From the NCBI RefSeq assembly GCF_002964765.1, contig NZ_PQCF01000031.1, positions 251,549 through 315,548 on the forward strand: DNA of 64,000 nt, read 5' to 3'. Every line of letters starts with the position of its first letter. The first letter of the stretch is position 1. Source of the stretch: Pseudoalteromonas sp. T1lg88 (GTDB lineage Bacteria > Pseudomonadota > Gammaproteobacteria > Enterobacterales > Alteromonadaceae). The notes below the pieces were generated by a model. It was not told the DNA's origin, made no database searches, and was given only the letters and a program-made list of their open reading frames with translations. Shown one piece after another: positions 27,184 to 39,021 of this stretch. The translations under genes were made by a program, and so were the position numbers.

Positions 27184-28056
27184 TTGTTAAATAGCCCTTT
27201 TTTCGAAAAGCTCACACAGGCGCTAGAGACCGTAGTCTTTAGTTACGGCGGCTCAGAATTCACTCTGGCCAAGCTGATCCAAATTCCACTGATTATTTTA
27301 GTGGTGTGGGTTTTGGTACGCTATATCGGCAAGCTGCTACAGAGAAAAATCAGCAATAAGCGTATCGGCCCGGATGCCGCACTGCTGTTTAAACGTATCT
27401 ACCTGGTGCTGTGCGTTGTTATCATCGTTTTCACCACCTTGGAAGTGCTCAACATTCCGCTTACCGCTTTCGCCTTTGTCTCAGGTGCGGTGGCCATTGG
27501 CGTCGGTTTTGGCGCCCAGAATATCATTAACAACTTTATCAGCGGCTGGATTTTGATTTGGGAGCGCCCCATACGCATCGGCGACTTTCTAGAGGTGGGT
27601 GATGCCAAGGGCGTGGTGGAAACCATCAATACCCGCTCTACCCGTATTCGTCGCAGCGACGGCGTGCACATGCTGGTGCCCAATAGCCAACTGCTTGAAA
27701 ATACAGTGACCAACTGGACGCTGATCGACACCATGGCCAGAACCCATGTACGAGTCGGTGTAGCCTATGGCAGCGATGTGGTTCTGGTCGCCAAGTTGCT
27801 CAATGAAATACTAAGTGAAACCGAGGCGGTGCTGCAAACCCCAAAACCCACGGTAATTTTTGCAGACTTTGGTGACAGCGCTTTGATATTCGATGCGGTG
27901 TTCTGGGTTAACGCCGAGGCCGAGGCCAGTGTACGCAAGGTAAAAAGCGATATTCGTTTTGCTATTTGCGCCAGTTTTGCGGCCCATAATGTAGTGATCT
28001 CCTTCCCACAAAGGGATCTGCATATCGACGGTGAGCTAACCCTCAAACGCCATTAG
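27184..28056 (+). CDS. MscS-family mechanosensitive channel
   Basis: 290 aa from a TTG at 27184 (AAGGA seven bases upstream). Three N-terminal spans, then the pore helix and MscS signature: FAFVSGAVAIGVGFGAQNIINNFISGWILIWERPIRIGDFLEVG, with the beta domain TRSTRIRRSDGVHMLVPNSQLLENTVTNW. Small-conductance channel that opens on hypo-osmotic shock. Its stop overlaps the convergent lrp/asnC stop by two bases. Confidence 0.93.
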   Translation: MLNSPFFEKLTQALETVVFSYGGSEFTLAKLIQIPLIILVVWVLVRYIGKLLQRKISNKRIGPDAALLFKRIYLVLCVVIIVFTTLEVLNIPLTAFAFVSGAVAIGVGFGAQNIINNFISGWILIWERPIRIGDFLEVGDAKGVVETINTRSTRIRRSDGVHMLVPNSQLLENTVTNWTLIDTMARTHVRVGVAYGSDVVLVAKLLNEILSETEAVLQTPKPTVIFADFGDSALIFDAVFWVNAEAEASVRKVKSDIRFAICASFAAHNVVISFPQRDLHIDGELTLKRH

Positions 28057-28481
28057 CGCTTAAACTTGGTCTCCAAAATCACCGAGGAGGTGGTGCGCTC
28101 TACACCATCAAGATTGCCGATATCATCAAGCAGGTGACTCAGTTTTTCTAAACTTTGCGCCTGCACCAGGGCGATAAGATCGTATTCCCCACTGATGGCA
28201 TAGAGTTCGGTAATGGCATCAATATGCTTAAGTTCGATATTGGTTTTGGTGGTGAGCTTTTGTTTGACCTTGATAGACACATGGGCGGACACCATGGACG
28301 ATAAATAGGCATCACCATATTCGACACTGTAGCCCTTAATTACCCCGCTTTCCTCAAGCTTCTGCATACGGCTTTGCACCGTAGAGCGCGACAAATCTAA
28401 GGCACGGGCGAGATCTGAGATGCTGGCACGGGCGTTGGTTCTAAGCATGGCCAGGAGCTTTTCATCTTGTTTATTTATCAT
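28053..28481 (-). CDS. Lrp/AsnC-family transcriptional regulator
   Basis: 142 aa from the ATG at 28481 (INKQDEKLLAMLRTNARAS), the family's normal start; earlier in-frame Met codons at 28502 and 28532 are possible because no ribosome site is strong. HTH: ASISDLARALDLSRSTVQSRMQKLEESGVIKGY; C-terminal RAM ligand domain: AITELYAISGEYDLIALVQ. Divergent from the arginine catabolic genes and probably controls them in response to an amino acid; a dyad lies between. Confidence 0.93.
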   Translation of the reverse strand: MINKQDEKLLAMLRTNARASISDLARALDLSRSTVQSRMQKLEESGVIKGYSVEYGDAYLSSMVSAHVSIKVKQKLTTKTNIELKHIDAITELYAISGEYDLIALVQAQSLEKLSHLLDDIGNLDGVERTTSSVILETKFKR

Positions 28482-28559
28482 TATGGTTGCCGATTTCGTC
28501 ATTTTGATAGAGATTATACGCAAATTTATCAATATGACACTGCAAATTTAATGCTTAAG

Positions 28560-28594
28560 TAGTCAATATAAGGGCCATAATAATCGACTATAAT
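28560..28594 (+). promoter_or_regulatory. Candidate astC promoter and operator dyad
   Basis: TATAAT at 28589-28594 is a perfect -10; the -35 is weak. The imperfect inverted repeat tagtcaat (28560-28567) / atcgacta (28583-28590) spans the promoter, in the lrp-astC divergent gap, and could be the regulator's site. Confidence 0.45.
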
Positions 28595-28632
28595 TAGCGG
28601 CCATCCATTTTCGAGCCGCTCTCTCATTTTAA

Positions 28633-29850
<1,218 letters not shown>

Positions 29851-29874
29851 CAGTAGCTGGCGACGACTAATCTT

Positions 29875-30909
29875 ATGCTAGTTTTACGACCTATATGCGG
29901 CGATGACTTCGCCGCTTTAAAACAAATTGCCACCGAGTCAGGGCACGGCTTTACCTCCCTGCCAGTGGATGATGAGCAGTTACAGGCTAAAATCGCCCGT
30001 GCCGAGGCCAGTTTCAACAAGCAGGTCAATGGCCCTGGGGATGAAGGCTATTTGTTCGTATTAGAAGATACCTACAGCGGCCAGATAGTTGGCACCACGG
30101 GCATTGAAGCTGCGGTGGGCATGTCTGTGCCCTTATACCACTATCGGCTGTCAACCTCAGTGCATCACAGCCCCAGCCTAGGTGTTTACAACTCGGTTGA
30201 AACCCTGTCCATGTGTAACGATTACACCGGCTGCTCGGAAATTTGTACGCTGTTTTTACGCGAAGACCACCGCAAAGGCTTAACCGGGCGTTTTCTATCG
30301 CGAATTCGCTTCTTATTTATGGCCGAGCACAGTGACCGCTTTAGCGACACCATAATCGCCGAGATGCGCGGGGTGAGCGACGAGCAAGGACATTCGCCGT
30401 TTTGGCAATGGCTACAACAGCACTTTTTCTCCATTGAGTTTCCTCAGGCGGATCACCTGGTGGGCTTAGGGGATAAAACCTTTATCAGTGAGCTGATGCC
30501 GAAATATCCGATTTATGTCAGCCTGTTAAGCCCAGAAGCACAAGCCGTGATCGGTGCAGTGCATGAAAACACAGCCCCTGCCCTGCGCTTATTGCAGCGT
30601 GAAGGCTTTGAGCACCGCGGCTATGTTGATCTGTTCGATGCGGGTCCAACGGTAGAAGCCAAGCTAGGCAATATAGCCACGGTGCGCCAATCCAAGGTGT
30701 GTCCGGTATTGATCAAAGAAGATTTGCGACCGCAAGGCATTACCTGGGCGATATGTAATGACAAAGTCAGCGAGTTCAGGGCTATATTTAGCGATGCCGT
30801 ACAGTATTGCGATATCAAACATCAACTTTATTTAAATGCGCAAACCGCACAAGCGCTTGGGGTGTCCCAAGGTGATTCAGTGCGCTTTTTCGCGCTCTCT
30901 AGTCGTTAA
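29875..30909 (+). CDS. astA: Arginine N-succinyltransferase
   Basis: 344 aa, full AstA length. MLVLRPICGDDFAALKQIATESGHGFTSLP, LGVYNSVETLSMCNDYTGCSEICTLFLREDHRKG and EMRGVSDEQGHSPFWQWL are AstA signatures on a GNAT-related fold. First step of the AST pathway: succinyl-CoA plus arginine to N2-succinylarginine. Twenty-four bases behind astC. Confidence 0.95.
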   Translation: MLVLRPICGDDFAALKQIATESGHGFTSLPVDDEQLQAKIARAEASFNKQVNGPGDEGYLFVLEDTYSGQIVGTTGIEAAVGMSVPLYHYRLSTSVHHSPSLGVYNSVETLSMCNDYTGCSEICTLFLREDHRKGLTGRFLSRIRFLFMAEHSDRFSDTIIAEMRGVSDEQGHSPFWQWLQQHFFSIEFPQADHLVGLGDKTFISELMPKYPIYVSLLSPEAQAVIGAVHENTAPALRLLQREGFEHRGYVDLFDAGPTVEAKLGNIATVRQSKVCPVLIKEDLRPQGITWAICNDKVSEFRAIFSDAVQYCDIKHQLYLNAQTAQALGVSQGDSVRFFALSSR

Positions 30910-32379
<1,470 letters not shown>

Positions 32380-32418
32380 TAGAGAATAATTCACGCGCAC
32401 ATGCGTTAAGGAAAAAAC

Positions 32419-33222
32419 ATGCATAACGATGTAAATACATTATTTGAAAAGCTGTGGGACAACTACTTAGAAGTAACGCCTTCAGCGGTAAAGGTTCACG
32501 AGCTATTAGGTTCAACGCAGCAAGATGATGTGATCAACGATCATATTGCCCTGCGTACCTTCAACCTGCCTAAAGTAGGCCTAGAAAAACTAGCCGCCCA
32601 TTTTTTAGCCGTGGGTTACAAAGAGTGTGGTGAGTATCACTTCGAAGCGAAAAAGCTGTACGCTAAGCACTTCGAACATGAAGACCCAACTCAACCTAAG
32701 GTGTTTATCTCTGAGCTATTAGTTGAACAGTGCTCTGAAGAGCTACAAAAAGTCGTTCATGAGATGGTTGAGCAAATCGATGAAGCCGCCGTGACCGCCG
32801 ATAACTTCTTGTACTCGGGCACTCATTGGCAGGTAAGCCATGAAACCTACAAGGCGCTGCTTGCCGAAAGTGAGTATGCGGCCTGGATGGCGGCCTGGGG
32901 CTATCGTGCCAACCACTTCACCGTCAGCATTAACCACCTGGCTCAGTTCGACACCATTGAACAGGTGAACCAGAAACTAAAAGATGCAGGCTTTGCGCTT
33001 AACACCTCAGGTGGCGAGATCAAAGGCTCTCCGGAAGTGCTACTTGAGCAATCATCCACCCTTGCCGATGATGCCAAGGTGCAGTTCAGCGATGGTGAGT
33101 TCGCGGTGCCAAGCTGCTTCTACGAGTTCGCGCTGCGCTATTTGCAGCCAAACGGTGAAATCTACACGGGTTTTGTTGCCGCTTCTGCGGACAAAATCTT
33201 TGAGAGCACCAACGCTCGTTAA
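32419..33222 (+). CDS. DUF1338 protein (2-oxoadipate dioxygenase/decarboxylase family)
   Basis: 267 aa. DHIALRTFNLPKVGLEKLA near residue 35 gives the first metal-ligand His, with HFE and the C-terminal CFYEFALRY giving further ligands. The family includes HglS/YdcJ, Fe(II) enzymes that turn 2-oxoadipate into 2-hydroxyglutarate in lysine catabolism. This short form keeps company with ast genes in related bacteria, so the substrate may differ. AAGGA precedes its ATG; a terminator follows. Confidence 0.85.
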   Translation: MHNDVNTLFEKLWDNYLEVTPSAVKVHELLGSTQQDDVINDHIALRTFNLPKVGLEKLAAHFLAVGYKECGEYHFEAKKLYAKHFEHEDPTQPKVFISELLVEQCSEELQKVVHEMVEQIDEAAVTADNFLYSGTHWQVSHETYKALLAESEYAAWMAAWGYRANHFTVSINHLAQFDTIEQVNQKLKDAGFALNTSGGEIKGSPEVLLEQSSTLADDAKVQFSDGEFAVPSCFYEFALRYLQPNGEIYTGFVAASADKIFESTNAR

Positions 33223-33247
33223 TTAAGACGGTAATATGCAGACTTCA

Positions 33248-33273
33248 GAAAGCCCCATTAGGGGCTTTTTTTA
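33248..33273 (+). terminator. Terminator of the ast operon
   Basis: Stem aagcccc / ggggctt with loop atta and a T7 run, 26 bases after the DUF1338 stop. Confidence 0.9.
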
Positions 33274-33523
33274 TGATCTACATCAATATTTGTTACACCG
33301 TATTACAGCTTCTTGTGTCAAGGTGCTCACCTCATCCTGGGCATAAATCCTCTGTAAGTCAGTATAAACAAAGCCTAAGGAGAAAGTATTAACTTTAATA
33401 CCCATTATAGAAACTTAAAAATGCGCTAACGCCCATCAAAGCTGGCTTGCGAATAGTCCCAGCTCTTCTAGACTTTAAGCTAATCACCTCACAAATGCAT
33501 GGTCTCATAGCTAAGGGTTTAGT
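33274..33523 (+). promoter_or_regulatory. Leader of the sigma-54 activator gene
   Basis: 250 AT-rich bases. Two short motifs recur in the leader of the 822-aa gene: tgttacacc (33291-33299, again at 36050-36058) and gcataaatcctctgta (33341-33356, 14 of 16 identical to 35830-35845). No clear promoter was identified. Confidence 0.4.
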
Positions 33524-34894
33524 GTGAGTAAGCGCAATACAACAACGATCCACATGGAGCGTGATGTATTGGTATTAAATTTTACCGATGAAACATGCTT
33601 AAATAACTCACGGACGAACTTACCCAACTGGCATTTTATCCATGCCAACAGCTTGGATTGTGCCTATAAAATCCTCGAGCAGCATAACTGTTACGTTGCT
33701 ATAGCCTTGGTCGGACATAGCCAACAGCAAGCGGTGCTCAAAGCCGTAAAACAGCTGTCGGCCAGCCAGGACTCACTGTTATGGTTAGCGCTGTTTCGCG
33801 ACGGCGACAATCTGCTAGACAATATCAGTTATTGCTTTACCGACTACTTTCTTGATTATCATCACCTCCCTGTAGACTGGGCACGGCTGGATCACACCTT
33901 GGGTCATATTTATGGCATGGCGCAACTTAAATTGCGCTCAAAACTAGGTACGGCAGCGAGCAAAGCCAACAGCATCTGCTTTGGCGAATCCAAAGAAATG
34001 CAGCAACTAAAAGAGACCCTGGATAAGGTTGCCTGTACCGATGAAACCATATTAATCGGCGGTGAAACCGGCACAGGTAAGGGCTTGTGCGCCCAATATA
34101 TACATTCCTTGTCGCCACGCCGCAATGGCCCCTTTATCACGGTAAACTGTGGTGCACTGCCGCCCACCCTGATCCACTCTGAGCTTTTTGGCCATGAAAA
34201 AGGCGCGTTCACCGGTGCCAATAAGCAATATATAGGACGTATAGAACGGGCCCATAAAGGCACCTTATTTCTCGATGAAATAGGCGATTTATCATTGGAA
34301 TTACAGATAAATTTACTGCATTTTCTTGAGGAAAATTATATTGAGCGCATAGGTGGTAATCAAACGACCGAGGTAGATTGTCGCATTATTTTTGCCACCC
34401 ATGTAAATTTAGAAAATGCCATCGAAGAAGGCCTTTTTAGAGAAGATTTATACTATCGAATTAACATTATTCAGTTGGAGATCCCAAGTCTTAGAAAACA
34501 CATTAGTGATCTCCCCCTTCTTGCCAACGACTGCCTCACAAAACTGACGCCCCCGAATCATCAATTCAGCTTTAGTGATCAGGCATTACAGGCAATGGAA
34601 GCCTACTCTTGGCCTGGCAATATCAGGGAGCTTAAAAACCGTATCCAACGTGCCATTATCATGAGTGAAAACGATATTATCACCGAGCAAGACCTGGGTA
34701 TAAGGCTGCCAAAAAAATCTGACTCAAAGTCAGAGGTAATAGATTTAGTAAAACATAGATCAGAGATAGATACAGAGTTAATACTTACGGCCATTAGAAA
34801 TAATGGCTACAACATCTCAGCAGCGGCAAGAGAGCTGAATATTTCGCGAACGACTTTTTATCGCTTAATTAAGAAGTGCAAAATAAAGCTGTAA
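33524..34894 (+). CDS. Sigma-54-dependent activator with VpsR-like N-terminal domain
   Basis: 456 aa from a GTG at 33524. Residues 1-140 are a receiver-like domain without an obvious phospho-acceptor Asp pattern, resembling VpsR. The AAA+ domain has Walker A GETGTGKG (180-187), the sigma-54-contacting GAFTGA (227-232) and Walker B LFLDEIG. A Fis-type HTH ([21 protein letters not shown]) closes it. The intact GAFTGA says it activates sigma-54 RNA polymerase. Followed 33 bases later by the DsbA-like gene; a candidate sigma-54 promoter sits 1.2 kb downstream. Confidence 0.92.
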   Translation: MSKRNTTTIHMERDVLVLNFTDETCLNNSRTNLPNWHFIHANSLDCAYKILEQHNCYVAIALVGHSQQQAVLKAVKQLSASQDSLLWLALFRDGDNLLDNISYCFTDYFLDYHHLPVDWARLDHTLGHIYGMAQLKLRSKLGTAASKANSICFGESKEMQQLKETLDKVACTDETILIGGETGTGKGLCAQYIHSLSPRRNGPFITVNCGALPPTLIHSELFGHEKGAFTGANKQYIGRIERAHKGTLFLDEIGDLSLELQINLLHFLEENYIERIGGNQTTEVDCRIIFATHVNLENAIEEGLFREDLYYRINIIQLEIPSLRKHISDLPLLANDCLTKLTPPNHQFSFSDQALQAMEAYSWPGNIRELKNRIQRAIIMSENDIITEQDLGIRLPKKSDSKSEVIDLVKHRSEIDTELILTAIRNNGYNISAAARELNISRTTFYRLIKKCKIKL

Positions 34895-34927
34895 CTAAAC
34901 CTAAGTTGCAATCCAGAGGACCACACA

Positions 34928-35737
34928 ATGTCAACATTTATACCCAAGTATATAGTTTTAATAATTGCCTTATTCTTACTCAATGGCTGTGATGCTGAGG
35001 CACAAAACACCAAAGAGAGTAAGCTTGAGCAGGAACTAAGTGCACTAAAACAAGAAGTGAGTGAGTTAAAAAAACAACTCGCGACCATAGGCGCTCAGGT
35101 TAGTGAAATTCACACCATAGCTAAAGATGCACGAAAACCGCGACATAAAACATTACCGGATCAGGAAAACTTCAATATCGACGGGACCTTACCTGAGCTC
35201 GGTGAAGCCACTGCTTCCCTTGCCATCATTGAATTTTCAGACTTTCAATGCCCCTATTGTAAGCGCTATGTAGACAATACTTTTAGCAAGCTTAAAACCA
35301 ATTTCATTGAAAATGGCAAGGTTAAATATGTCGCTCGCGACTTCCCACTAGGTTTTCATGATAAGGCCAAAGGCGCGGCGGTAGCAGCCAACTGTAGCTT
35401 GCAACAAGGCGCCTATTGGCCTATGCGCGAACAGCTGTTTAACAATATGCGCCAGCTTGGCGATGAATTATACCAAAGCAGCGCCGAGCAACTTGAGCTG
35501 GATATGGATAAGTTTGCTAAATGCCTCGCGGATGAGGCTATCTTGGCCAAGGTAGAGCAGGACATGAGTTATGGCACGTCTTTGGGCATTCGCGGTACAC
35601 CCAGCTTTTTGATTGGCCGAATTGAAGGCGAACGCCTTATCAATCCCACCTTGTTGGTCGGTGCCCAAAGTTATGAAACCTTTGCCGCGGTACTGAACGA
35701 ACTGGCTAGCGCCCCTGCCGAGGAGTCCGGCGAATAA
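34928..35737 (+). CDS. DsbA-family thiol oxidoreductase lipoprotein
   Basis: 269 aa. Lipobox FLLNGC (Cys21), then a coiled coil (about residues 30-65) and a thioredoxin domain with active site CPYC (108-111) in FSDFQCPYCKRY, FPLGFHDKAKGAAVAANC and cis-Pro in GIRGTPSFLIG. The CPYC dipeptide and coiled coil recall BdbD/ScsC/DsbG-like families; oxidase or isomerase cannot be told apart. Envelope-anchored. It lies between the sigma-54 activator and a Cys-rich exported protein it may help fold. Confidence 0.92.
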   Translation: MSTFIPKYIVLIIALFLLNGCDAEAQNTKESKLEQELSALKQEVSELKKQLATIGAQVSEIHTIAKDARKPRHKTLPDQENFNIDGTLPELGEATASLAIIEFSDFQCPYCKRYVDNTFSKLKTNFIENGKVKYVARDFPLGFHDKAKGAAVAANCSLQQGAYWPMREQLFNNMRQLGDELYQSSAEQLELDMDKFAKCLADEAILAKVEQDMSYGTSLGIRGTPSFLIGRIEGERLINPTLLVGAQSYETFAAVLNELASAPAEESGE

Positions 35738-35745
35738 TCCATCCC

Positions 35746-35790
35746 AGATAGCGCGACTAGGCAACTCAGGCCAAGGTCGCGCTATTTTTG
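35746..35790 (+). terminator. Terminator after the DsbA-like gene
   Basis: Ten-base-pair stem atagcgcgac / gtcgcgctat with an 18-base loop and a T5 run. It separates the regulator-dsbA unit from the 822-aa gene, which therefore needs its own promoter. Confidence 0.8.
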
Positions 35791-36048
35791 CTTTACTTTG
35801 CCTTACCTGAAAATAATCACATCACGCCTGCATAAGCCCTCTGTATTTTATTCTCTTTCTTTATGCCAAGGCCTTGCTACAAAGGCCTAATTGTCGATAT
35901 CAACCCGCTGCAATCGAGTCCCACGCTTTGCGAAAAAGTGTTCGTATCTGTTCACCCGCTGTTGAACAATCACAAAAAAAATAACATATTGATATTTATA
36001 ATATTAATTTAATTTTGTGAGACTTTGTCAGGCGGTTTTTTAAGCAAA

Positions 36049-36068
36049 GTGTTACACCTGCGCAACAC
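36049..36068. promoter_or_regulatory. Dyad, candidate activator-binding site
   Basis: GTGTT-N10-AACAC, 82 bases to the left of a candidate sigma-54 promoter, the usual position for an enhancer-binding protein site. Confidence 0.45.
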
Positions 36069-36130
36069 CCACCCCGGAAAAGCCCCCGTAAGCAAGATAA
36101 AAATCCTTTTAAAACAATTAGATAACACAC

Positions 36131-36146
36131 TGGCACAAAGCATGCT
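36131..36146 (+). promoter_or_regulatory. Candidate sigma-54 (-24/-12) promoter
   Basis: tggcacaaagcatgct: consensus TGGCAC, GG-N10-GC spacing exact, -12 element ATGCT instead of TTGCT. It would start transcription about 195 bases before the 822-aa gene, in the only large gap next to a sigma-54 activator gene. Confidence 0.55.
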
Positions 36147-36352
36147 CTATATCGCTACTAGATAAGGTTCTGCGCTATGGACACCACTTAAATATGGGCC
36201 GCCATAGACAGTAGCTAGACACGGCAAAAACGCCGAAACAAGTAGTAAAAAGCAAAGTGGACACTTGAGAGAAATCCAGCCTTATTCCGCAGTTAAAAGT
36301 GCCGCACTTACATACGTTTTATCAATATTAACGATTGACTGAGGTCATGATT

Positions 36353-38821
36353 ATGAAACGATTTAACTGTAAGCAGCTTGTCAGAGCCCTGGGTGTCGCC
36401 CTGATAAGCACCGCTAGCCTTTATGGCATTAGCACCACACCCGCACACGCCGAGGAAGTTTATAATGATGGTATTTTCGGAGGGCTAGACAGAGAGCTCT
36501 GTATGGCGGATGCCTATCTTAAGGTACCTAAAAATTCACTGCCGCAGGACACGTTAGGCTGTCAAGCAAATGATGTGGAGATCACAGCGGTAGAAAACCC
36601 CAGCGTTGCAGAATGTGCTGAAGGCGACTTGGTGATGTTTAATGCGGATGTCACCATTAGAACCAATGCCAATGAACGCTATGACACCACCTTTTATCTG
36701 CCCCTAACCGATCAGTCGCCAGATGATGTCTCTATAGAACTAGGTGCCGGTGAAAACCCCAATAGTTTGGTCTTCCCTAATTATTGCTCGATTGTTTTAC
36801 CGGATGCTCAGTATGCTACGGCTACAGGGCAAACCTATGCCGAACTTGACGGCGACGTTTGTGCCGACATCACCAAGGCGTATGGCAGTGATTCTTACAC
36901 CTTGTTACAACAACCTATGACCATGCTGTGTCAGGATAACGATGATGACGGCCAGGCCGATTTTCATTACTGTGCAGCCTGGGATAACCAGGAGCGAGAT
37001 AATTGTACCTTGGATGGCGATTTCCCAGGACAAGTTCCTAATACAAAATCCAAGTGTAATTGCGACACTTTGAATATTCCTATCTTTATCAAACCTGAGC
37101 CACCTACAATTACCAAAACTATTGTCGGTGACAACTTCGCCAATGAGCCTGAGGGCACATTTAAATACAAAGTAGAAATTACCAGTGTAAGCGAAAAAGC
37201 TGATGTTTTTGTTAAAGAAGTTTATGACGAGGTCAGCTCAACCACAGATGGCACAGTGTCGGCCACCTTTGACTTATCAACTCAGGTTAATACAACCATA
37301 GGTAACCTAACTTTACTCGCACAACATGCAGATCATACTTGTGATGAAGCATTTGCATCTTTGCCTGTACAACTTACGCCTACATCTTCTTCCGTAGACT
37401 GTATAGCGGTGATGAGAATCAACGATGACGACGGCCCAGATGATGGCACTGCAGAGCTCTATCAAGACTATATTCGCACCCTCATTTGGGATAAAAATGA
37501 CGATGTAGTTGGCGAACCAAACTGCGATCCAACAGCCATGCCTCCAGTAGCAGGAACCTGTAGCGGCATAGTTGAAGTGGAAATCCGCGATGTGGATCCA
37601 GAGATCGATATCAAGAAATTTGCAATAGATGGCCCTGGATTTGAATGTATGGGCAACTCATTCGACAGCGATGGCGCTTGTAACAATGCGGTCTACATTG
37701 ATGAACCTGGCGGTGATGTAACCTTCAAGCTCATCATTAAAAACCTCAGTACCGTTGACCCATTGACCATTACGTCTCTTGAGGATGATGTGGATGGCAG
37801 CATTGATGATTTGCTAACCGATCTATCCGGCAATACCTGTGACGACCAGTCTCTCGATCTCGCCATAGCTGGTGAAGTGGGTGATACCTTAACCTGTCAA
37901 TTTGTACGCGATGTAAGCGGTGGGCTGATAGCGGTAACCAATACGGCAACCGTTTTAGCCGTCGAAAGTACCGACCACAGTGAAGGCAATAGCGCCACCG
38001 ACAACGATAGCGAAACGGTCAATATCGTCGATGTACCACCGGCGGTGATGTTTACCAAAGAAGTTAAGGTAGCGGGTGCCGATGACAGCTCTTATAGTGA
38101 TTTAGCTCAAGTAGACGAACCCGGTGGTGATGTGGTGTATCGCTTTACCATTGAGAATCAGTCAACTTCGGGCGAGGACATTACCCTGCTTAGCTTGACC
38201 GACGATCAACTAGATGGCCCAAGATCGACCTCAGGTACTAACACCTGTGTACTTGATGGCTCCCAGACCATAGCGGTTGGCCCTGCCAACGCGTATCAAT
38301 GTACCATTGACGCTGCCGTTATCGGTGATGCCGGCGAGGACCTAGTGAATGTAGCCTATGTGACCATCACCGATGGCGAATCAAATCTGAATTCACTCAC
38401 CGATACTGCAACGGTTGAATTCTTAGATGTACCTTTGCAAATTACACCTCAAGTGGCCATGAAAGCGACTATTTTCGTTCGCCTTGCTAACGGCGGCGTA
38501 GATACAGTAACTGTGAATGGCTTTGAGCTTGCAGGCCAAGCCGTAGCTGCCGGTAATGGTACAGCCGACTTCACTATCCTAGATGATGAAGCAAGCTATG
38601 AATACGATGAGTTCAATTCAGGTTTTGCCTTCTGTGGTGATGTTACCTCTATTGCAGTAGGTGCAACTGCAGAGTGCGCTATTCCTCTGCGGTTATTACC
38701 TGGCTTCAATGTACAAAACATCAACATGATATCTAATTCTCTGACTGTTAATGTCACCGACGGTGATACCGCAGCGGTCGATGTAAGTATCGTTGATGTA
38801 TCTGTGGTGACAGTAGAGTAA
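36353..38821 (+). CDS. Exported Cys-rich repeat protein, function unknown
   Basis: 822 aa from the ATG at 36353 (GAGG eight bases upstream; Met codons at 36335 and 36347 are earlier options). Signal peptide MKRFNCKQLVRALGVALIST to PAHA. The mature protein is acidic with over 20 Cys. At least two Ig/DUF11-like repeats of about 120 residues share DEPGGDVxxxxxIxNxST and end in an IVDVPP or FLDVP linker; an earlier, more diverged copy starts at PPTITKTIVGD. The Asp runs (NDDDGPDDGT) could bind Ca2+. No anchor or sorting domain seen. Looks like a surface or matrix protein; family not firmly recognised. Confidence 0.75.
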   Translation: MKRFNCKQLVRALGVALISTASLYGISTTPAHAEEVYNDGIFGGLDRELCMADAYLKVPKNSLPQDTLGCQANDVEITAVENPSVAECAEGDLVMFNADVTIRTNANERYDTTFYLPLTDQSPDDVSIELGAGENPNSLVFPNYCSIVLPDAQYATATGQTYAELDGDVCADITKAYGSDSYTLLQQPMTMLCQDNDDDGQADFHYCAAWDNQERDNCTLDGDFPGQVPNTKSKCNCDTLNIPIFIKPEPPTITKTIVGDNFANEPEGTFKYKVEITSVSEKADVFVKEVYDEVSSTTDGTVSATFDLSTQVNTTIGNLTLLAQHADHTCDEAFASLPVQLTPTSSSVDCIAVMRINDDDGPDDGTAELYQDYIRTLIWDKNDDVVGEPNCDPTAMPPVAGTCSGIVEVEIRDVDPEIDIKKFAIDGPGFECMGNSFDSDGACNNAVYIDEPGGDVTFKLIIKNLSTVDPLTITSLEDDVDGSIDDLLTDLSGNTCDDQSLDLAIAGEVGDTLTCQFVRDVSGGLIAVTNTATVLAVESTDHSEGNSATDNDSETVNIVDVPPAVMFTKEVKVAGADDSSYSDLAQVDEPGGDVVYRFTIENQSTSGEDITLLSLTDDQLDGPRSTSGTNTCVLDGSQTIAVGPANAYQCTIDAAVIGDAGEDLVNVAYVTITDGESNLNSLTDTATVEFLDVPLQITPQVAMKATIFVRLANGGVDTVTVNGFELAGQAVAAGNGTADFTILDDEASYEYDEFNSGFAFCGDVTSIAVGATAECAIPLRLLPGFNVQNINMISNSLTVNVTDGDTAAVDVSIVDVSVVTVE

Positions 38822-38840
38822 TAAACCCTGTCTTTTCTTC

Positions 38841-38868
38841 GAAGCTAGCCCTAAAAGGGGTTAGCTTC
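38841..38868 (+). repeat. Hairpin after the 822-aa gene
   Basis: gaagctagccct pairs with ggggttagcttc around a short A-rich loop (11 of 12). No T-run, so an mRNA-end stem rather than a classical terminator. Confidence 0.6.
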
Positions 38869-38930
38869 AAGCAAAGACAATATTGCAACACTGTGACTGC
38901 AAATAAAAAGAGGAAATTGAATTTGGTTAA

Positions 38931-38968
38931 TAAAAAAAAGCGACGGCTACCGCCGTCGCTTTTTTTAT
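38931..38968. terminator. Bidirectional terminator between convergent genes
   Basis: A8 run, stem agcgacggc / gccgtcgct around tacc, then T7 run; serves the 822-aa gene on plus and the metalloprotease gene on minus. Confidence 0.9.
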
Positions 38969-39021
38969 AACTTAGCCTTTAAACGGTATTGCCTGTTGTC
39001 GAACTAAGCTGGGCGCTGGCA

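Noticed and set aside
38841..38868. Terminator immediately after the 822-aa gene
   Set aside because: Stable stem but no T-run; the strong bidirectional terminator at 38931-38968 is the better site.
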